Source of the DNA: Hybos culiciformis
Taxonomy: Eukaryota; Arthropoda; Insecta; Diptera; Hybotidae
Reading direction: 5' to 3'
Length of the DNA stretch: 64,000 bases
Assembly: GCA_964007475.1 (NCBI GenBank)
Contig: OZ023274.1
Coordinates: forward strand, 84,463,936-84,527,935
A program made the position numbers and the translations under genes. Shown here in pieces: positions 16,601 to 30,294 of the stretch. Every line of letters begins with the position of its first letter. The stretch's first letter is position 1. A model generated the notes under the pieces. The model was given only the letters and a program-made list of their open reading frames with translations, searched no databases and was not told the DNA's origin.

Positions 16601-19600
16601 ATAACTTATTTTGTTTTGATTTTAACAAACCGATAATAAATTAATCAAAACTAATATTTATTATTTGCCAAAATTATTCAAAGAGGTCAATGCGCTATGA
16701 AATATTTTGTTTGGATAAAATCAAAATATTTACTTTTTTTCATTCAATTAATTTAAAAAAATATATAACAATGATAGTATTTCAATGAAATATTAAATTG
16801 TGAATGTATTGTAAAAATAGTTTTATTTTCATATGTCACGTAAAATATGTAATTTTGTTAAAAGATCTTTTTTGATAAATAAAGTTCAAGTTTTCATAAT
16901 TGCACATTCTAATGTGTACAAAAATAATCCGAAACCCTAAAATTTATCCGTTTTTTTTTTGTATCCTTTTTGTATACTTGACGTAGCAAGACTATCACTG
17001 TTCGAACATAGTACACAATTTTTAATTTATTTTACCCATTTGTACAAAACTTAACAATAATAAATTTTAATAGCAAGTATTTTGAAACAAAAAAAAAATA
17101 ATTTACATTTTCTTTTATTTCAGCCTAACCACTGTAGTAATTCAGAAGTATGTTGCCGTATTCCCTTAACAACATCTACTATCCTAACAGATGGTAAGGT
17201 TTTTTTTTAATATATGTAATGGAATTTTTCATGAAATATTTTTTCTTTCAAGATGGATATCACTTACGAAAACCAGATCGTCCAATGATTTTACCAGAAA
17301 GACCAATTCAAATAAAGCCAGGTATAGAATTACAAAATCCTCCGCCACTAAAATCCGTAGAAAGAGATTATTTACCCCCGAATAAAGTAGATCAAACACG
17401 ACAACCTCCAAAGCCATCATCATACAATCCTTTAAATTCTAAGCCGCATATTTCCGAGGTTAAGCCTCATTTTCCTGAATTAACAGATGGTAAATTTTTT
17501 TCTTTGTAAATATTATGGATAATTATATGAAAACTTTTTTTTTTCAAGATGGATATCACTTAAGAAAACCAGAACGTCCAATGATTTTGCCAGAAAGCCC
17601 TATTCAAATAAGACCAGGCGTCCAATTACATAATACTCCGCCACAAAAATCAGTTGAAAGAGATTATTTACCTCCAAACAATGTTGATCAAATACGACAA
17701 CCACCAAGGCCGTCATCAGATCATCCTTTAAGTACTAAGCCGTATATTTCTGAAGATAAACCTCATTTCCCTGAATTAACTGATGGTAAAGTTATTTCTT
17801 TGTAAATATTAAGGAATATTACATGAAAGATTTTTTTTTTCAAGATGGATATCACTTGAGAAAACACGATCGGCCAATGATTGTACCAGAAAGACCAATA
17901 AGACCAGGATTTGAATTACAAAAAACCCCTCCACTAAAATCAGTAGAAAGAGATTATTTACCTCCAAATAAAGTAGATCAAACACGACAACCTCAACCAC
18001 CAAACCCGTCAACACATGATTCTTTTCATACCAAGCCTTATACTTCAGAGAGACATCCTCATTTTCCCGAATCAAGGCAACATGAGAAACCTCAACAACA
18101 TGTACCCCTACAATCAATACCTCAGCAAGCAGACAAATATTCAACTCCTAAGCATTATGAAACTAAAAATTTGTTACATCCCCATCCAGACCGACCTGGA
18201 AAGTTTGAATATGAACCGCTCCCGCATCATTTTCAGCCACAATCATCAGTACCCCAACAGTCGAAACCACATGTACCAGAGAGATCATTTGAAAACCCCC
18301 ATCAACCAATAATTGGAAATTTAGAGCATTTTAAAGGTAAGAATATTTTTATTTTCCCTTTGCTGTTTTCTAATTTTATGATGATTATCAATTGATAGTT
18401 GGTGCGCTATTAAAGTAATAGTTGCTTCCAATAAAATTATTATCAAAATATTGTATATCATTATTTATAATAAAATTTGTAACAGGTTCAAACGATATGT
18501 ATATTTAATTTCAAATAGTTTATACGTAAAAATTTTCACAAATAATTTTTAATTTTTCAGAAGATAGATACCAAAAACCCGACAAATCTTATGGCACTCC
18601 TAAATATCAAAAACCAAATCAATCAATCCCACACCAGCCAATAAGTCAACTATCTCATCACTCTATAGATAAACAACCAGAAAGACCTGATGCTGGTATC
18701 GATGAATCATTAGTGCCAGGAGCCGGAAAGTTCTATCAACCAGAACTGAAACCTAAAGGAGGTGTGAAAAAACCAACCGAATCAGGAACAGACTATTCAT
18801 ACGAACCTGGATTCCGAAAACCAATGAAAACAATAGGTGATCAAGTAAAAGTTCGAACAGGATTTGAAGAAACTCATTCATACGGAGAAACTAATTATAA
18901 AAAAGAAAATTTTAAATACCAGGAAAAAATAACGGAAAAGCCATTTAGCTCACGGATAAATCAACCTGATAAACCTTATGAATATCATCAAAATGAAATA
19001 CAAACACCAAACCGACCTTCAGATGGGAGACCACATTCGCAAGACAAACAGAATGCAGATCGACCACTGTATCCAGGAACTAACCAACCTGCTTATCCAT
19101 TATCTGAACGGACTAACCAGCCTGGAAAAGAAAATGTATACAAACAAGGACCAGAAAAACCATATGTCCCAAGGAATGAAAAAAATTACGAATCAAAATT
19201 CGAAACACCTGGAATTGATCGCAACTATCCGTATATACCTAACCAACATAAAGATAAACACTTAAATCGACCTTTTAAACCTTCACAGGAGGTAAAATCT
19301 TTAATTCACTAATTTTTCCTTTATTTTCTATTAAGAAAGACTCATCTTACGGCGAAAAAAACTGGTTAATAGTATTTTTTGCTTTCACTGAAATATTCAG
19401 TGTTATATATAAATGTTTCTTGGTGCTTTTTATTAATGCATATACCTGAACAACTTGCGTGTTGTGGTCACACTATTTTTAACACAATAATAAAAACTTG
19501 AGATCAAATTGTACTCAAAGATTTGAATTGCATACAATCCTCAAAATTTTAATTTAAGGAAAATGTTACACTCATTTAGTGTCGGAAGATGTTAACTGTT

Positions 19601-20187
19601 CTTATAACCCTATAACCTGATAACTACAAAAACTTTGCGAATAAACATATCACATTATACCTAATGTTTAAATTTAGAAAGTTTTTCAGTAACATAATTC
19701 TTACATAAAATAATATTTTTATTTTCAGAAAATTGTAATTCGAGGAGATTATGACTTATCAGAAGAAATTCCAGCAAGTAAACCGATATTTAATAACCAT
19801 ATAAATGAGCCACATGTTCAAAGAAAATGTGCAGCTGCATTAAATTGCACCCAAATAAAATATTGCACGGCTACCGGAGATATTTCCAATAGTCCCGTCA
19901 TTTTATCGCAAGATGAAGAGAAATTCAGGGTTCCATTGGCAGATTGTTTTGATGAGGAAAAAGGTTTTGATGGAAAATGCTGTCGAGATTTAACCTATAC
20001 AGATCCTTGGCCAGTAACCCAATTAGGGCAATATCAGGGTATTGATTTCGGTGAAAATGGAAAGTATAAACCAGATCAACTGAGAAATCCACGTACACAA
20101 ATTAATCAAGTGAAAAGAAGTGCAACTGGGAGCAAGTCACAAATTGTAGAGAAAATAGCTTTAACATCGAATGGATCTGGAGTGTGA
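4619..20187 (+). CDS. Secreted CLIP-like cysteine-knot, proline-rich protein (serine-protease-homolog-like, no protease domain)
   Basis: Eight exons: 4619-4954, 11547-11699, 17124-17193, 17253-17489, 17549-17785, 17845-18336, 18561-19291, 19729-20187. All junctions are GT-AG and phases join exactly (2715 nt, 904 aa). The start is the first of two adjacent ATGs, 18 nt after an acceptor, and opens a signal peptide ending near residue 22 (VFG|QN). Three six-cysteine knots follow the CLIP spacing: C84-C90-C96-C114-C121-C122, C134-C141-C147-C167-C173-C174 and C786-C792-C798-C825-C836-C837. The last is followed by an RDLTYTDPWP stretch like the linker before the catalytic domain in CLIP-domain protease homologs (scarface/CLIPA type), but here the gene stops about 65 residues later with no trypsin domain. 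Residues ~187-752 are rich in Pro, Gln, Lys and His. Inferred role: extracellular matrix, cuticle or immune scaffold. Function not established; exon structure very likely right. Confidence 0.88.
4955..11546 (+). other. Intron 1 of the CLIP-like gene (6.6 kb)
   Basis: Phase 0, donor GTAAGA and acceptor CAACAG. It splits the first six-cysteine knot between C96 and C114. The content is A/T-rich with homopolymer runs; I find no nested gene, transposase or structured repeat. Confidence 0.75.
13216..13268. repeat. Short direct duplication inside intron 2
   Basis: Two copies of ATCGCTTAAACACTTGAG start at 13217 and 13251, 34 bp apart, separated by a T-rich spacer. Probably a slippage or local duplication event; no function seen. 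Confidence 0.6.
14246..14270. repeat. Short inverted repeat (ATATCGAG ... CTCGATAT)
   Basis: ATATCGAG and its reverse complement are separated by about nine bases, so the strand can form an 8-bp stem. It resembles the CTCGATATA end of the 57-bp repeat 640 bp downstream, so the two may share an origin. Confidence 0.45.
14886..15000. repeat. 57-bp tandem repeat, two near-perfect copies
   Basis: Two adjacent copies with a 57-bp period, differing at one or two positions. Each ends in GACGGAGTGTCTCACTCGAT, which contains the inverted pair GAGTG/CACTC. The core is more GC-rich than the surrounding intron, so it may be a transposon fragment or a short satellite seed. Confidence 0.8.
17194..17844 (+). 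repeat. 296-bp tandem repeat carrying an exon plus its intron
   Basis: Exons 4, 5 and 6 start at 17253, 17549 and 17845, exactly 296 bp apart. Exons 4 and 5 are both 237 nt. The introns at 17194-17252, 17490-17548 and 17786-17844 are all 59 nt and alike in sequence. All junctions are phase 1, so each unit adds 79 residues without shifting the frame. Each encoded repeat opens with DGYHLRKP and contains SVERDYLPPN. Exon 6 starts as a third copy and then runs on into unique Pro/Gln-rich sequence. Confidence 0.93.
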
Positions 20188-22225
20188 AGAACTACAACTT
20201 ATTTTTAAGACATTAACGAATTTATTGATAAATAATTGAATTTCATACACAATTCTATGATCTCTTTAATTAATTTCCGCTTGTTCAAATATCTTAAAAG
20301 AAACTTCAACCTACATATTTTATGATTAATAATTTTTTTTTTCTTTTAAATAAGAAGAAAACGAATAAAATGTAACATTATATTAATCTCTGAAACATGA
20401 AATTAATCTGGATTAAAACGAAACATGAAGCTTCCTTATTTGCAAAGAATTCAAATTTGTAACTATTTCGAATCGTCAGTGAATTTGATTCTAACGCAAG
20501 AAAGCTATTATAAGGTTATAGTAAGTCCAATTTAGCTATTACCATTAACAGATTCTAAAAAAATAAAAGAGGTTTTTCTTTCATTTTTCACAATTTAAAA
20601 TTTATTTAAAAAAATCAAGTTGAATAAATTGCACAAAATTTATTTGAAATTCAATTGAAATTAAAAAAAAAAGTATTTATAAATATTAAAATTTAATCAA
20701 TATGATTGGGAATCCATCATTTTGATTCGAACTCTAGGAATAAGAATACATTTTTTTTAAAGTAAGCTTATATTATTTTTAAGACTGAATGCATGAATAT
20801 TTGATATTTACATGACATATTTATTTTGTAAAAAAGAAAAAATTAAATAAAAATAAATAATAATTTTCAAACAAACTTTTTTATATTTCACTGAGCAATT
20901 AGTTGTTGGAAAATGAAATTTTTCAGTACAGCATCAAAATGATAAATGTGGTAGAACTGCGTTTCAGATTTAATGCATCTTCAATTATTTACGTAAATTA
21001 TGTGTTGGTATATTAACATTTACATTTGTATTTTATTTTTAGATTTAAGATAGTATAATCTTAAGATGTGCTGATATAATTACGATTACTTGCCCACAGA
21101 GTCTTATTTAGTTGAAGTTTAATCTTTAAAATAAAGGAAATATATTAAAGGAAATATATTAAAAATTTATTAGTAGTTCTTTTTTTAATTTTAGTTAATG
21201 AAATAAAAATCAGTAATTTAACTAAGAGTACATATTGTACATAAATTCAAAATTTAATAATGCTGCTAATTAGAACAGGTGGTAAATTCAAAACAAATAG
21301 TGTTATTATAGGTATAACATTATTTGCTAGCTTCATGTCATGCTCACAATTGGTGAATATTTAAATTTTTATTTAATGTATGTATTTAATAAAATTGCTT
21401 TAAAATATTCTGCACTAATGCTTTACATCAATCAGTTCAAAATGTTAAAGGTTTTAATATAACTGCAATATTAGTATTATTTTTGAAATCCGCAAAGTTT
21501 TCGCATTGTCATGTACTTTTATACAAAAAAAAATTCAATGATTAATTAAATTTTCAATAAGTGATGAGTTGCTTAAAGATTTCAATATAATATTATACAA
21601 CTGAATAATGTTATGTGAATGATTGATATGTGTATATTATTATTATACAACTTACATATACATATATCTTTCCAAAAAGAATATTGCTAACGGTTTGTCT
21701 TGCAAAAATGTTAAATTTTAATTGTCAAAGGGAAGAAAATCAATTAATCTGACAATAATGATGACATTAAAGGGCATTTTATGTGAGTTGCATATCAACT
21801 CGAATTCTATTTTAATTTCAACACTTTTGTTCCGGATAATAAAAATTTATAACTTTTCGTCTTTTTCTAAAACCTAATTAAATAATTCCACACATATTAC
21901 ATATTAAAGCATCAGTACTTAATAAACAAAATTTCAATAATATTGAAAAAAAAAGAAAAATAATTTTCATTAGTTTTGTTTTATTTTCATCTAAATAACA
22001 AATAAACAATACTGTGAAATTATTTGCATAAACATAATAAATTAATTATTTTTTTATACCTAGGTATAAATAAACTATGGGGCTATTAATCAGAAAAACG
22101 AAGTACATTCTTAAACGAAGTTGAAAAAAATAACAGATTAAGAGTAATTTAAAGAAGACCACAATATTTTTTGTATTTTTATTAATCCTGTTGAAATAAT
22201 AGTTATCTAAATTATTTGTATTTTA
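20188..22225. other. 3' flank of the CLIP-like gene; no gene seen
   Basis: A/T-rich DNA. Candidate polyadenylation signals of AATAAA type occur after the stop (one near 20365), but none can be chosen from sequence alone. The rest shows no coding or repeat structure that I can support. Confidence 0.5.
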
Positions 22226-22345
22226 AGACCGTCATGGTGTAGTGGTATTGCCATTATTATACGGCATGTTCGGTCGTGGATTCGACACCCACATCGAATT
22301 TGTATTAATTCTTCTCAATTTGTCTTGAATTAAGTGTCGTGTTTT
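22226..22345 (+). repeat. tRNA-derived SINE-like element (head and short body)
   Basis: 22226-22300 looks like a tRNA: an A-box-like TGGTGTAGTGGT (22236-22247) followed about 30 nt later by a B-box-like GGATTCGACACC, with a possible T-stem around the TTCGACA loop. The acceptor stem does not close, so a functional tRNA is unlikely. It runs into an unrelated body and a T-run. Best read as a tRNA-derived SINE or tRNA pseudogene; other genomic copies would be needed to define its ends. Confidence 0.5.
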
Positions 22346-25300
22346 TTTTAAGGTTAAAATATAGTTAGATCCTGTGAATCGAGAAAATATTTTCAAAAAA
22401 ATTTCTGATTTATTTTTTTTTTTTGATGAAGAGAAAGAAAATTATGAACAAAAATTATTTTTAACTAATTCAAAACGTAAATGTTTACATTTTGTGAGTT
22501 ATTAATTTAAATTTTATAGCTTTAAATTATTATAAATTACATTTGAATTTATTTTATTTCCAACATTGTAAAATATAAAACTCATCGATCATTAAAACAA
22601 AAAAAATTTAAAACATTGATATATTAATTAAAATTTCGTAGCTACATAGTATAATTTTCAAAAAATAGGCATAAATTAACTAGCGCTGTTTTTAATTAAA
22701 AACTATAACACTACATAGTAAAATTCTTAAAACCAGTCCAATTAAATGTTTAATGACATAATTTTAAATTTTAAAAATGACAAATGTTTATAACTGTGAT
22801 GCTATTAAGGGCAATTTTATGAATGATTTAATTAAATTTTATGTTAAAACTTTTATATAATTAAGCGTTTTGTTGATTTATAGTATTTTGCATATTTTCC
22901 CCAGATTAACTTTTTTTTCGCGTCATTAGAAAGAATTTCAAGTTGTTGAATGTAGAATATGCTGTTAAACTTAATTTGGTTTGGTAAATCTTCAAGCCTT
23001 AATAATATGAAAATATATAAGGTTAGTATAGTTACATAATAAATCTCACAGATTGAAATGGATGAATGCTTTATTTTTCTAAATTTTTATAATCTGAAGA
23101 CTATCAATTTTAAAATATTTTTTATTCTAATAATTTTTTCTTCGGAAACAGGTCAAAGTGAATAAATTCTGTATGGTTAGATTTTACAATTTATTATGTA
23201 CCTATTGTCAATTAAGAAACTTTCTAATTTTATTCAAACTATAAATTCGAAAAAAAGAAAAATTAAGTTTTAATATAAAAATATAGGACACACCTAAAAT
23301 TTAATATTTATATCAAGTCAAATATATATAAAAAAAAAATGTAATAATTATTAATCGATTTTTTTTTATAAATATTTACAAATTTTTCGAATTAAACCAT
23401 GGTGTGTCAATTAAATATTGGCATGTATTAAAACTATAAATATGTGTTTTTTTTTTACTTTTTTATACACTGTAGGTAATTATCTCTCGTCTTGATAATA
23501 TAAAAACAGAACAAATATGTATGATTTTTAACGTTTTCGTGTAAATTAGTGTAACTAATTAGTTTTTTTTTTTAAAGAAGAAAATAGTCTATAAACTCAA
23601 CTGTGTTGACTTCAGTAAATTAATCAATTTTTTTTTTCGTAATTAAAATTTTTAATTAGTTGATAAAATTTATAGTTGGATAGAAAGGAATTCATTTCTC
23701 TCCACAATTCTTCATTTAATTTTTTATTTTATTTTTGTTTTTAATTTATGTTATGTAAGCGAGAAAGTTAATGTTCATAAATTACAAATTCGGGATTCGT
23801 GATTTAAAATAATGTAATATCAATGTACCATAAATAAAACATAGTACATAACTTAATGTAATTTAATGGTTTCATATTTAATGTATTTATTAACTTTAGT
23901 TGAATAGTTGGCAATTCGGTTTAAACACTATTATTACTATATTTAAACTAATTTATATTATCTTAAGTTAAGAATAGGGTTTATCTAAAACGCATTGAGA
24001 TTATGCAGCTCTAACTGATAAAAAAGTATTTTAATTGAAAATTACTTCACCCCGCCTTCATTGTTTTAGTTGTCAAAAATTAAGAGAAGTCTTAAGAAAC
24101 ATAATTAAGTTGGATAAGCCAAAATTTCCTCTTGATTTGTTAGAAGATTAACTGAATTACATAGGCTAAGCTATATAAAAAGACATATGTTGAAACTGTT
24201 ATGAAACTCTGTTCCTGATAAAATCCTATTTATTTATTACAAGAGTTAAATACATACTATATGAGATACTTCGAATGAAATAAAAATTATTTAACGAAAA
24301 TATTAACATCTTCTAAAATTTCACTTCTCTTTAAAATGCTTTTTTATTTAGTTCGTTCTATTATTCATCCGCATCTATTATAATAGAATTTTGCACACTT
24401 TTCATATTAGGTTTGCAAATATAATATGGTATACATTTTTTTTTGTGTCATTAAGATCAAAAAATTGATAAATTGTTTTAAATTTATGTTATCATCATAT
24501 GCAAATATTGGACCAATTCGAGATCATAAAGTTCTTTACGTTTATAAAAGAAAGTTGATTCTTTTATTATTTTTAAATAGCTGCAGGTAAATTTAAATAA
24601 TGAATAGATTAAATGATGAAAAATCACAACACAAATAAATTTAATCCAGCTTTCATAAATGAGGGCTATTTTTCTTTATTTTATTTTTGTACCATTTTAT
24701 CATAAGATTAAAGTTTATTGAACTAATATGATAATCTGGTTAAAGAATTAATTATGGCTCTACCAAGGGCTTTTTTTAAAATAAAGAATTATTATTTGAA
24801 ATTTAAAATCAATAAACTTATATAAACATTAATTTTAAAGTTTTTTTTTCAATGAGTCAAACGAAAGACTTAAGCCATAAACTTCATTTAAGAACTAATA
24901 ATTGAATTGAAATGAAAAAAATTTCAGTGTAAATTATGTTATTCTTGAGTAAAATATATGTAAGAATAAAAAATGTTTAATAAATTTGGTAAATTAAAGA
25001 TTATTATCTAAATAATTTTAGAACTAGATTTTACAAAGTAAAGTGAAACTAATTTGAGTTAATTGATAGAACTTTGAGATCGTATTATTTTAACCGCAAA
25101 GTTATCCAGAAATACACAAAATCTACTTTTATTACTTTTTTAATTTTGTTTTGATCATGAATTCATAACTTAGATACTACTCTTTTGTCAATATTATTAG
25201 CGCAATAGAATATAAATTCACATCTCTTCTCATTAAGGTCGTACTTAAATTCTTTTTTTTAATTTTTCTGTTAATAGTCATAAAATTTCAACGTATAAAA

Positions 25301-26510
25301 CTAATTTTTTTTTTAATTATTTGATGTGGGAATTTCATTTTTTTTTAAATAATTGAGATATCAAAAGCTTCCAGTAGTATAATAACAGTAGTTCCAAAAC
25401 ATTTATTAATGAACAATTTAATATATAATTAAAGTTGTATGAAAAAAAAAAATTAATAAAATTTAATATTATAATTATTATTGTCTTTTTAGAAGAAAAA
25501 AACGTAATTAGTGTAAATGGTTTTGCGAAAATAATCTTTTTGTTTGCCTGTAGCTCTAAAATTATTTTTAGTCATTATATTAAAACCGGACAGAAATTAA
25601 TTTAGTTCCTTTTAGATAATGAGTAATATCTTAAATTATGCTTACGGATGTACACATTTTAGCACAATAATTGGGAAATTTAAAATATATTCTGCCACAA
25701 CAAGTTCAAAAAATTATAACATTTCTACTAATTTGTGATCATGAAATTTTATTATTGTTAAAAAAAAAATTTGATTTGGTTTATTCATAATTAAAAAAAA
25801 AAAATTTACTCATCGTGTGGTTATTTTAACTTTTGCATCGTAAAAAATGTCCCTCTGTATAATTTGGCAATAAAGTTTGTTCACAACTAGTGGAACTACA
25901 AAATAAGTTAATCACTCTACTGAATTCTGTAATTGCAAAACTAGCAAAACTAATTTTAATAAGTAGAAAATATTTTTTTAAATTAATCAGGAAGCTGTAA
26001 TAAACCACCATCATTTTTTATTTATAATACGAAATTCATGAAGATGCAAAATGGAAACTAAAAATCATAAAATAATATGCTTGCTGTCCATAAAAAAAAA
26101 TAGTTATGGTTTTAAAGAAAACAATCTCTAATCAAAATATCAAAATGCTGTATACAGGGTCAAATTTTTTATTTATTTTTGTTCCTTCTTCTTCTTCTTC
26201 TATCTTTCAGACATTTTTACATTCTTTGTTTTATTTTAATTTTATTTCGCCTTAATTGATTTCAATCATGCAAAGTTTTATATTTTTTAAAGAAAAAACG
26301 TTTATCAAAATTCTACTTGTCACAAAACTGAAAGATTATTTTGAAATTGTACAATTCAATAAAAATAATTTAATAAATATATATATATGAGGGTAAAATT
26401 ATTATTAAATATTTTATAATATTTCTTACATTTCATAAAAATTTCAACCTTTTGAAATTGAGGATAAGAAAAATTAATTTTCGTTATTAATGTTATTATA
26501 TACATGTACA

Positions 26511-26558
26511 TAGTATTATTTTTATATAGTATTATTTTTATATAGTATTATTTTTATA
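26511..26558. repeat. 16-bp tandem repeat, three copies
   Basis: TAGTATTATTTTTATA is repeated three times in a row starting at 26511, 26527 and 26543. Confidence 0.9.
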
Positions 26559-29500
26559 TATTTTTTTAACATTTGCCCGTATGACAAGAAGTTGTCACAA
26601 CCTCCTTGAAGATTTTAAAGTCATAAAGATACATAATTCTACTGCACATTCATAATTCCATCGATATACATATGAAAATCATATTTTCATTTTCGATAAT
26701 CTTAATTTACTTAGGTACTTAATTTCGGAATTCATAAAAGTTTATATTTTATATATTTAAGTACGATATGAAATTTCCCAGATTAGCATTTTTATTCTTC
26801 AAACAATAAAATATATATGTAATTAATTTTCACAACGTATGATTTATTTTGAAGTATACACACGTTATGTAAAATTGTCATTTCTCACAGCAGCACACGT
26901 AATAATTAAAATAAAAAATAAAAATTCTTTAACAAGTCTTGTGAATTTGTCTATGCAATTTTATGTTAAAATATAAAAAAAAATGTTGCCCTAAAAACTC
27001 ATTACTCATTACTTCACTGTAGATGAATTAGGCTTTTTTTTTAATAATTTTTAAGAAGAATATTATGTTTCTGCTGAACTTGGTGTTAAAATTTTGTTTA
27101 TGAATGCAATTTTTATCACACATAAAATCATTGTTTCTTGAACGTCAAGTTCTTTTTTTTAAATTCATTTTGCATTAAAAAATATAATAATTGAAGAAAA
27201 AAGGTTAATTTTCGGTTCAGATACCTTGAACTGAAACTTTGTAATTTTTGGTTTATTTTGCGATGAAAATTTTTAAATTGAAAAACTATTGTTGTATTGT
27301 AAACAGATAAATTTAATATATATATAAAAAAAATAACATAATAATATTGTTCATATCAATATTTTTTTTTTAGCTTAAAAAGGGGAACGCAAAAATATCT
27401 GTTAATCCATAGCCAATTGAATGGCGAACCGAATCAATATGATTGTGATACAGATTATAAAAATTATTATTATACTTTTTTTTTGAAAGGAATCAGAAAT
27501 GTTTTTTCTTATACTTAAATTATTGTGTTCTTGATCTAGTGAAGTAGGCTTATACAATAAAAAACCTAGTGTTAAATTTTGTTAGTAATTTTTTTAATTA
27601 ACACTATAGAAATCCAATATTCATTGACATTCTATTGTTCAAAATCTTTTCCAGTTAAAAATTGAAAAATGTTCAGAAAATATAACAGAAAATGATTTTC
27701 GAAAATTCCAGAAATTTTAGACTTCAGAGTCGATTTTAGCCTAATATTATGCATAACTTTTTTGGTGTTGTACAGTGTAATTGATTCTTCTTCTTCTTCT
27801 GGTAAATAAAATACGACCAGCTGGCTAAGGTATGATCAACATAAAAATATAATGTATCTACATTACTAATAATATACGTAAATCATTATTTATTTATTTT
27901 TTATTTCTTTACATTTTTTTTTTCGCCGTTGAAATCATAAATTCATGACGATCATTATTATATTATTTTCATCTTCTTCTGACGTTGACCTTTTAAGAAA
28001 TGTAGGAAAATTGCCCTTGAATATTGTTTGGGTTAAATGAAAAATTAATTGCACTTTATGTGTAGGTGCCAATAAACCTCGTTGTAAAATAAATTAAATA
28101 TTAAAAAGTTAAAAATTGAAAAAACTGTTACTATTCTATTTAATATTGCTGGTTAAATTACTATAATATTGATTTAGAATATTTATTTAATAATAATTTT
28201 TCGGTTTATTAGTGCATTTAATAGAGAGTAAATTTTTCATTCCCTTCGGCTAAACGTGATAAAATTATTATTCGCTTAAGCCACAATAATAATACCTTGA
28301 TTTTTTATATTAAAAAGAAATCAATTTTATCCAAAATTAAACATTATTTGTGACGTCAACCGAACATAAAGTGCCAGTTATACATTTTTTTTGTCAATTT
28401 CCACCTGAATCAAAGATTAAGTTGTTGGTTCATTCTTTAGAGTTTTAACTCATATCATTCAAACAAATTTAATTTTCGTTATGTGTACTTATAAACTGAA
28501 CATGTCATAATGTTAAAAATTTCGATATGCATATATTGATGTTAAAGATAGTCAGTCCCCTTTGACGCGGCCAAATTTAAAGTTTAAGACGTCATTTTTG
28601 TTGACCGAAATAAATACATGATAATATTTTTACTTTACTTCCATAAATATTTGATCTAAATTTGAAAACAATATTTTATTAAAAATATAACATTTGCTTT
28701 CGGTTGTAAATTTAAAATTTATGTCTTTCATGTTACCAACAATAATGATGGTAAAATCTAAAAAAAAAAACTTATTCATCATTTACCAAAGAAATTGACT
28801 TTGGCATTCAAGGTCGTTAATGAAAATATAAAATTTAATAATATAATTTATAAAAATTATGTTACTAAATAAAAAATATGTTATTGTATCGTTTGTGGTT
28901 ATAACGTTTATTGACTTAAAAACCATTCATATATTTTAATGATAAAAAAATGTGAATCTATATAGCAACCGTTTGATGATTCTTTTGCAGAAAATTTCAA
29001 TGGATTAATTCATATTGAGATTATACCTTAAATTCCGTTTCATTATCATTTTGACATTCATTTACGTAATTATTGTGGGACGATGAGTAACATATAGAAA
29101 ATAAATGCCTAATGTATTGTAAAAATTAAATATATTTGAATTATGTTGAAGGCAATTCTATTCATATTTAAATTTTGTTATATGGAATAGGGCTGTTTCA
29201 CCAACCTATTTTTTTTATTTTAAATATAGTTAAAGTATAGTTAAAGTATATATTCTTTAATATATTGAACATTTTGAAAAATATTAATTTCATTATCTTA
29301 AATACTTATATCTTTTTCTTTTAGTAATATATTGGTAGAATGTAAAAAATTAAATATTGAATTGAAATATTCGTAGACTATACCGAAAATTAATTTAATA
29401 ATTTATATAACTCAGCTCTTCATAAAACATTAATTTAAAATATTGCCTCTCCTTTTCATTGCTCTATAAAAAAATATGTATATTTTTGACAGCATTAAAA

Positions 29501-30262
29501 TTTCCTGTAAAAATAAAACAAGTGCTGTCATTAAAATTATTTATTACCACTTATTTATTTTATTATTTTTTTTAAATGCCATTAAAATTAGTAGTTAGAC
29601 ATGTTGTCTAAAAAAAGTCTAAATTATCAAAATATTTTTTATACATAAGATATAATTTCAATTAAATATGAATGTACGTAGAGTAAAAAATAAATAAATA
29701 GGAATAAAATTTAATTTTTTCAATATTTCATAAAAGTCGAAATAATTTTAGGAAGCAATTCTTTTAATCTTCTTATTTAAGAATAATCTATTATTATTAT
29801 TATTAGCTAATAATGATATTTTATTTCAATAATAATGTTTTTTTTATATATTAACATAATATTATTCAAAAAAAAAAAATATTTATCGCTTGCTTAAAAT
29901 GGTTTGTTTATGGCTTGATCACAGCTAATTTACCTATTTGAATAAAAGGTACCGGTTTTCTGTGTCATTTATCTATCAAATTTATAGAAATACAAGACAT
30001 TAATTTTATCTATTTTTCGTAAAAAGATTTTTTTTAAAATATGTTAAAATAATTAAGAACATTTATTTTATATACGTCACAAAATAATTTTATGGCTTCA
30101 TTTTCATTGCGTTTCATTTTCTGTCATTTGGTATCTGAATCAAAGGTACAGTAAAAATTGATTATCCACCTTTTAAGTCAATTAATTATCAAAACACAAT
30201 TTACTAATAAATCTCTAGGGGAATTTTTAAGCATATATTAAATTAATTGAAAATGTAAAATT

Positions 30263-30294
30263 GCAATTTCAGAGTTTTGCAATTTCAGAGTTTT
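30263..30294. repeat. 16-bp tandem doublet
   Basis: GCAATTTCAGAGTTTT occurs twice in immediate succession. A simple local duplication. Confidence 0.85.

Larger units (their letters stand above)
11700..17123 (+). other. Intron 2 of the CLIP-like gene (5.4 kb)
   Basis: Phase 0, donor GTGAGT and acceptor TTTCAG. It interrupts the second cysteine knot between C147 and C167, the position equivalent to intron 1 in the first knot, which suggests that the two knots arose by duplication. It contains the 57-bp tandem repeat at 14886-15000, a short direct repeat at 13216-13268 and a small inverted repeat near 14246-14270. Confidence 0.75.

Noticed and set aside
17191..18312. Alternative-frame open frames across exons 4-7 (both strands)
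   Set aside because: Shadows of the proline-rich coding exons. The chosen frame is the only one with consistent phase-1 junctions and cysteine knots on both sides.
26187..27801. Possible CRISPR-like or regulatory arrays of TTC repeats
   Set aside because: Simple microsatellites without spacers; CRISPR arrays are also not expected in an animal genome.
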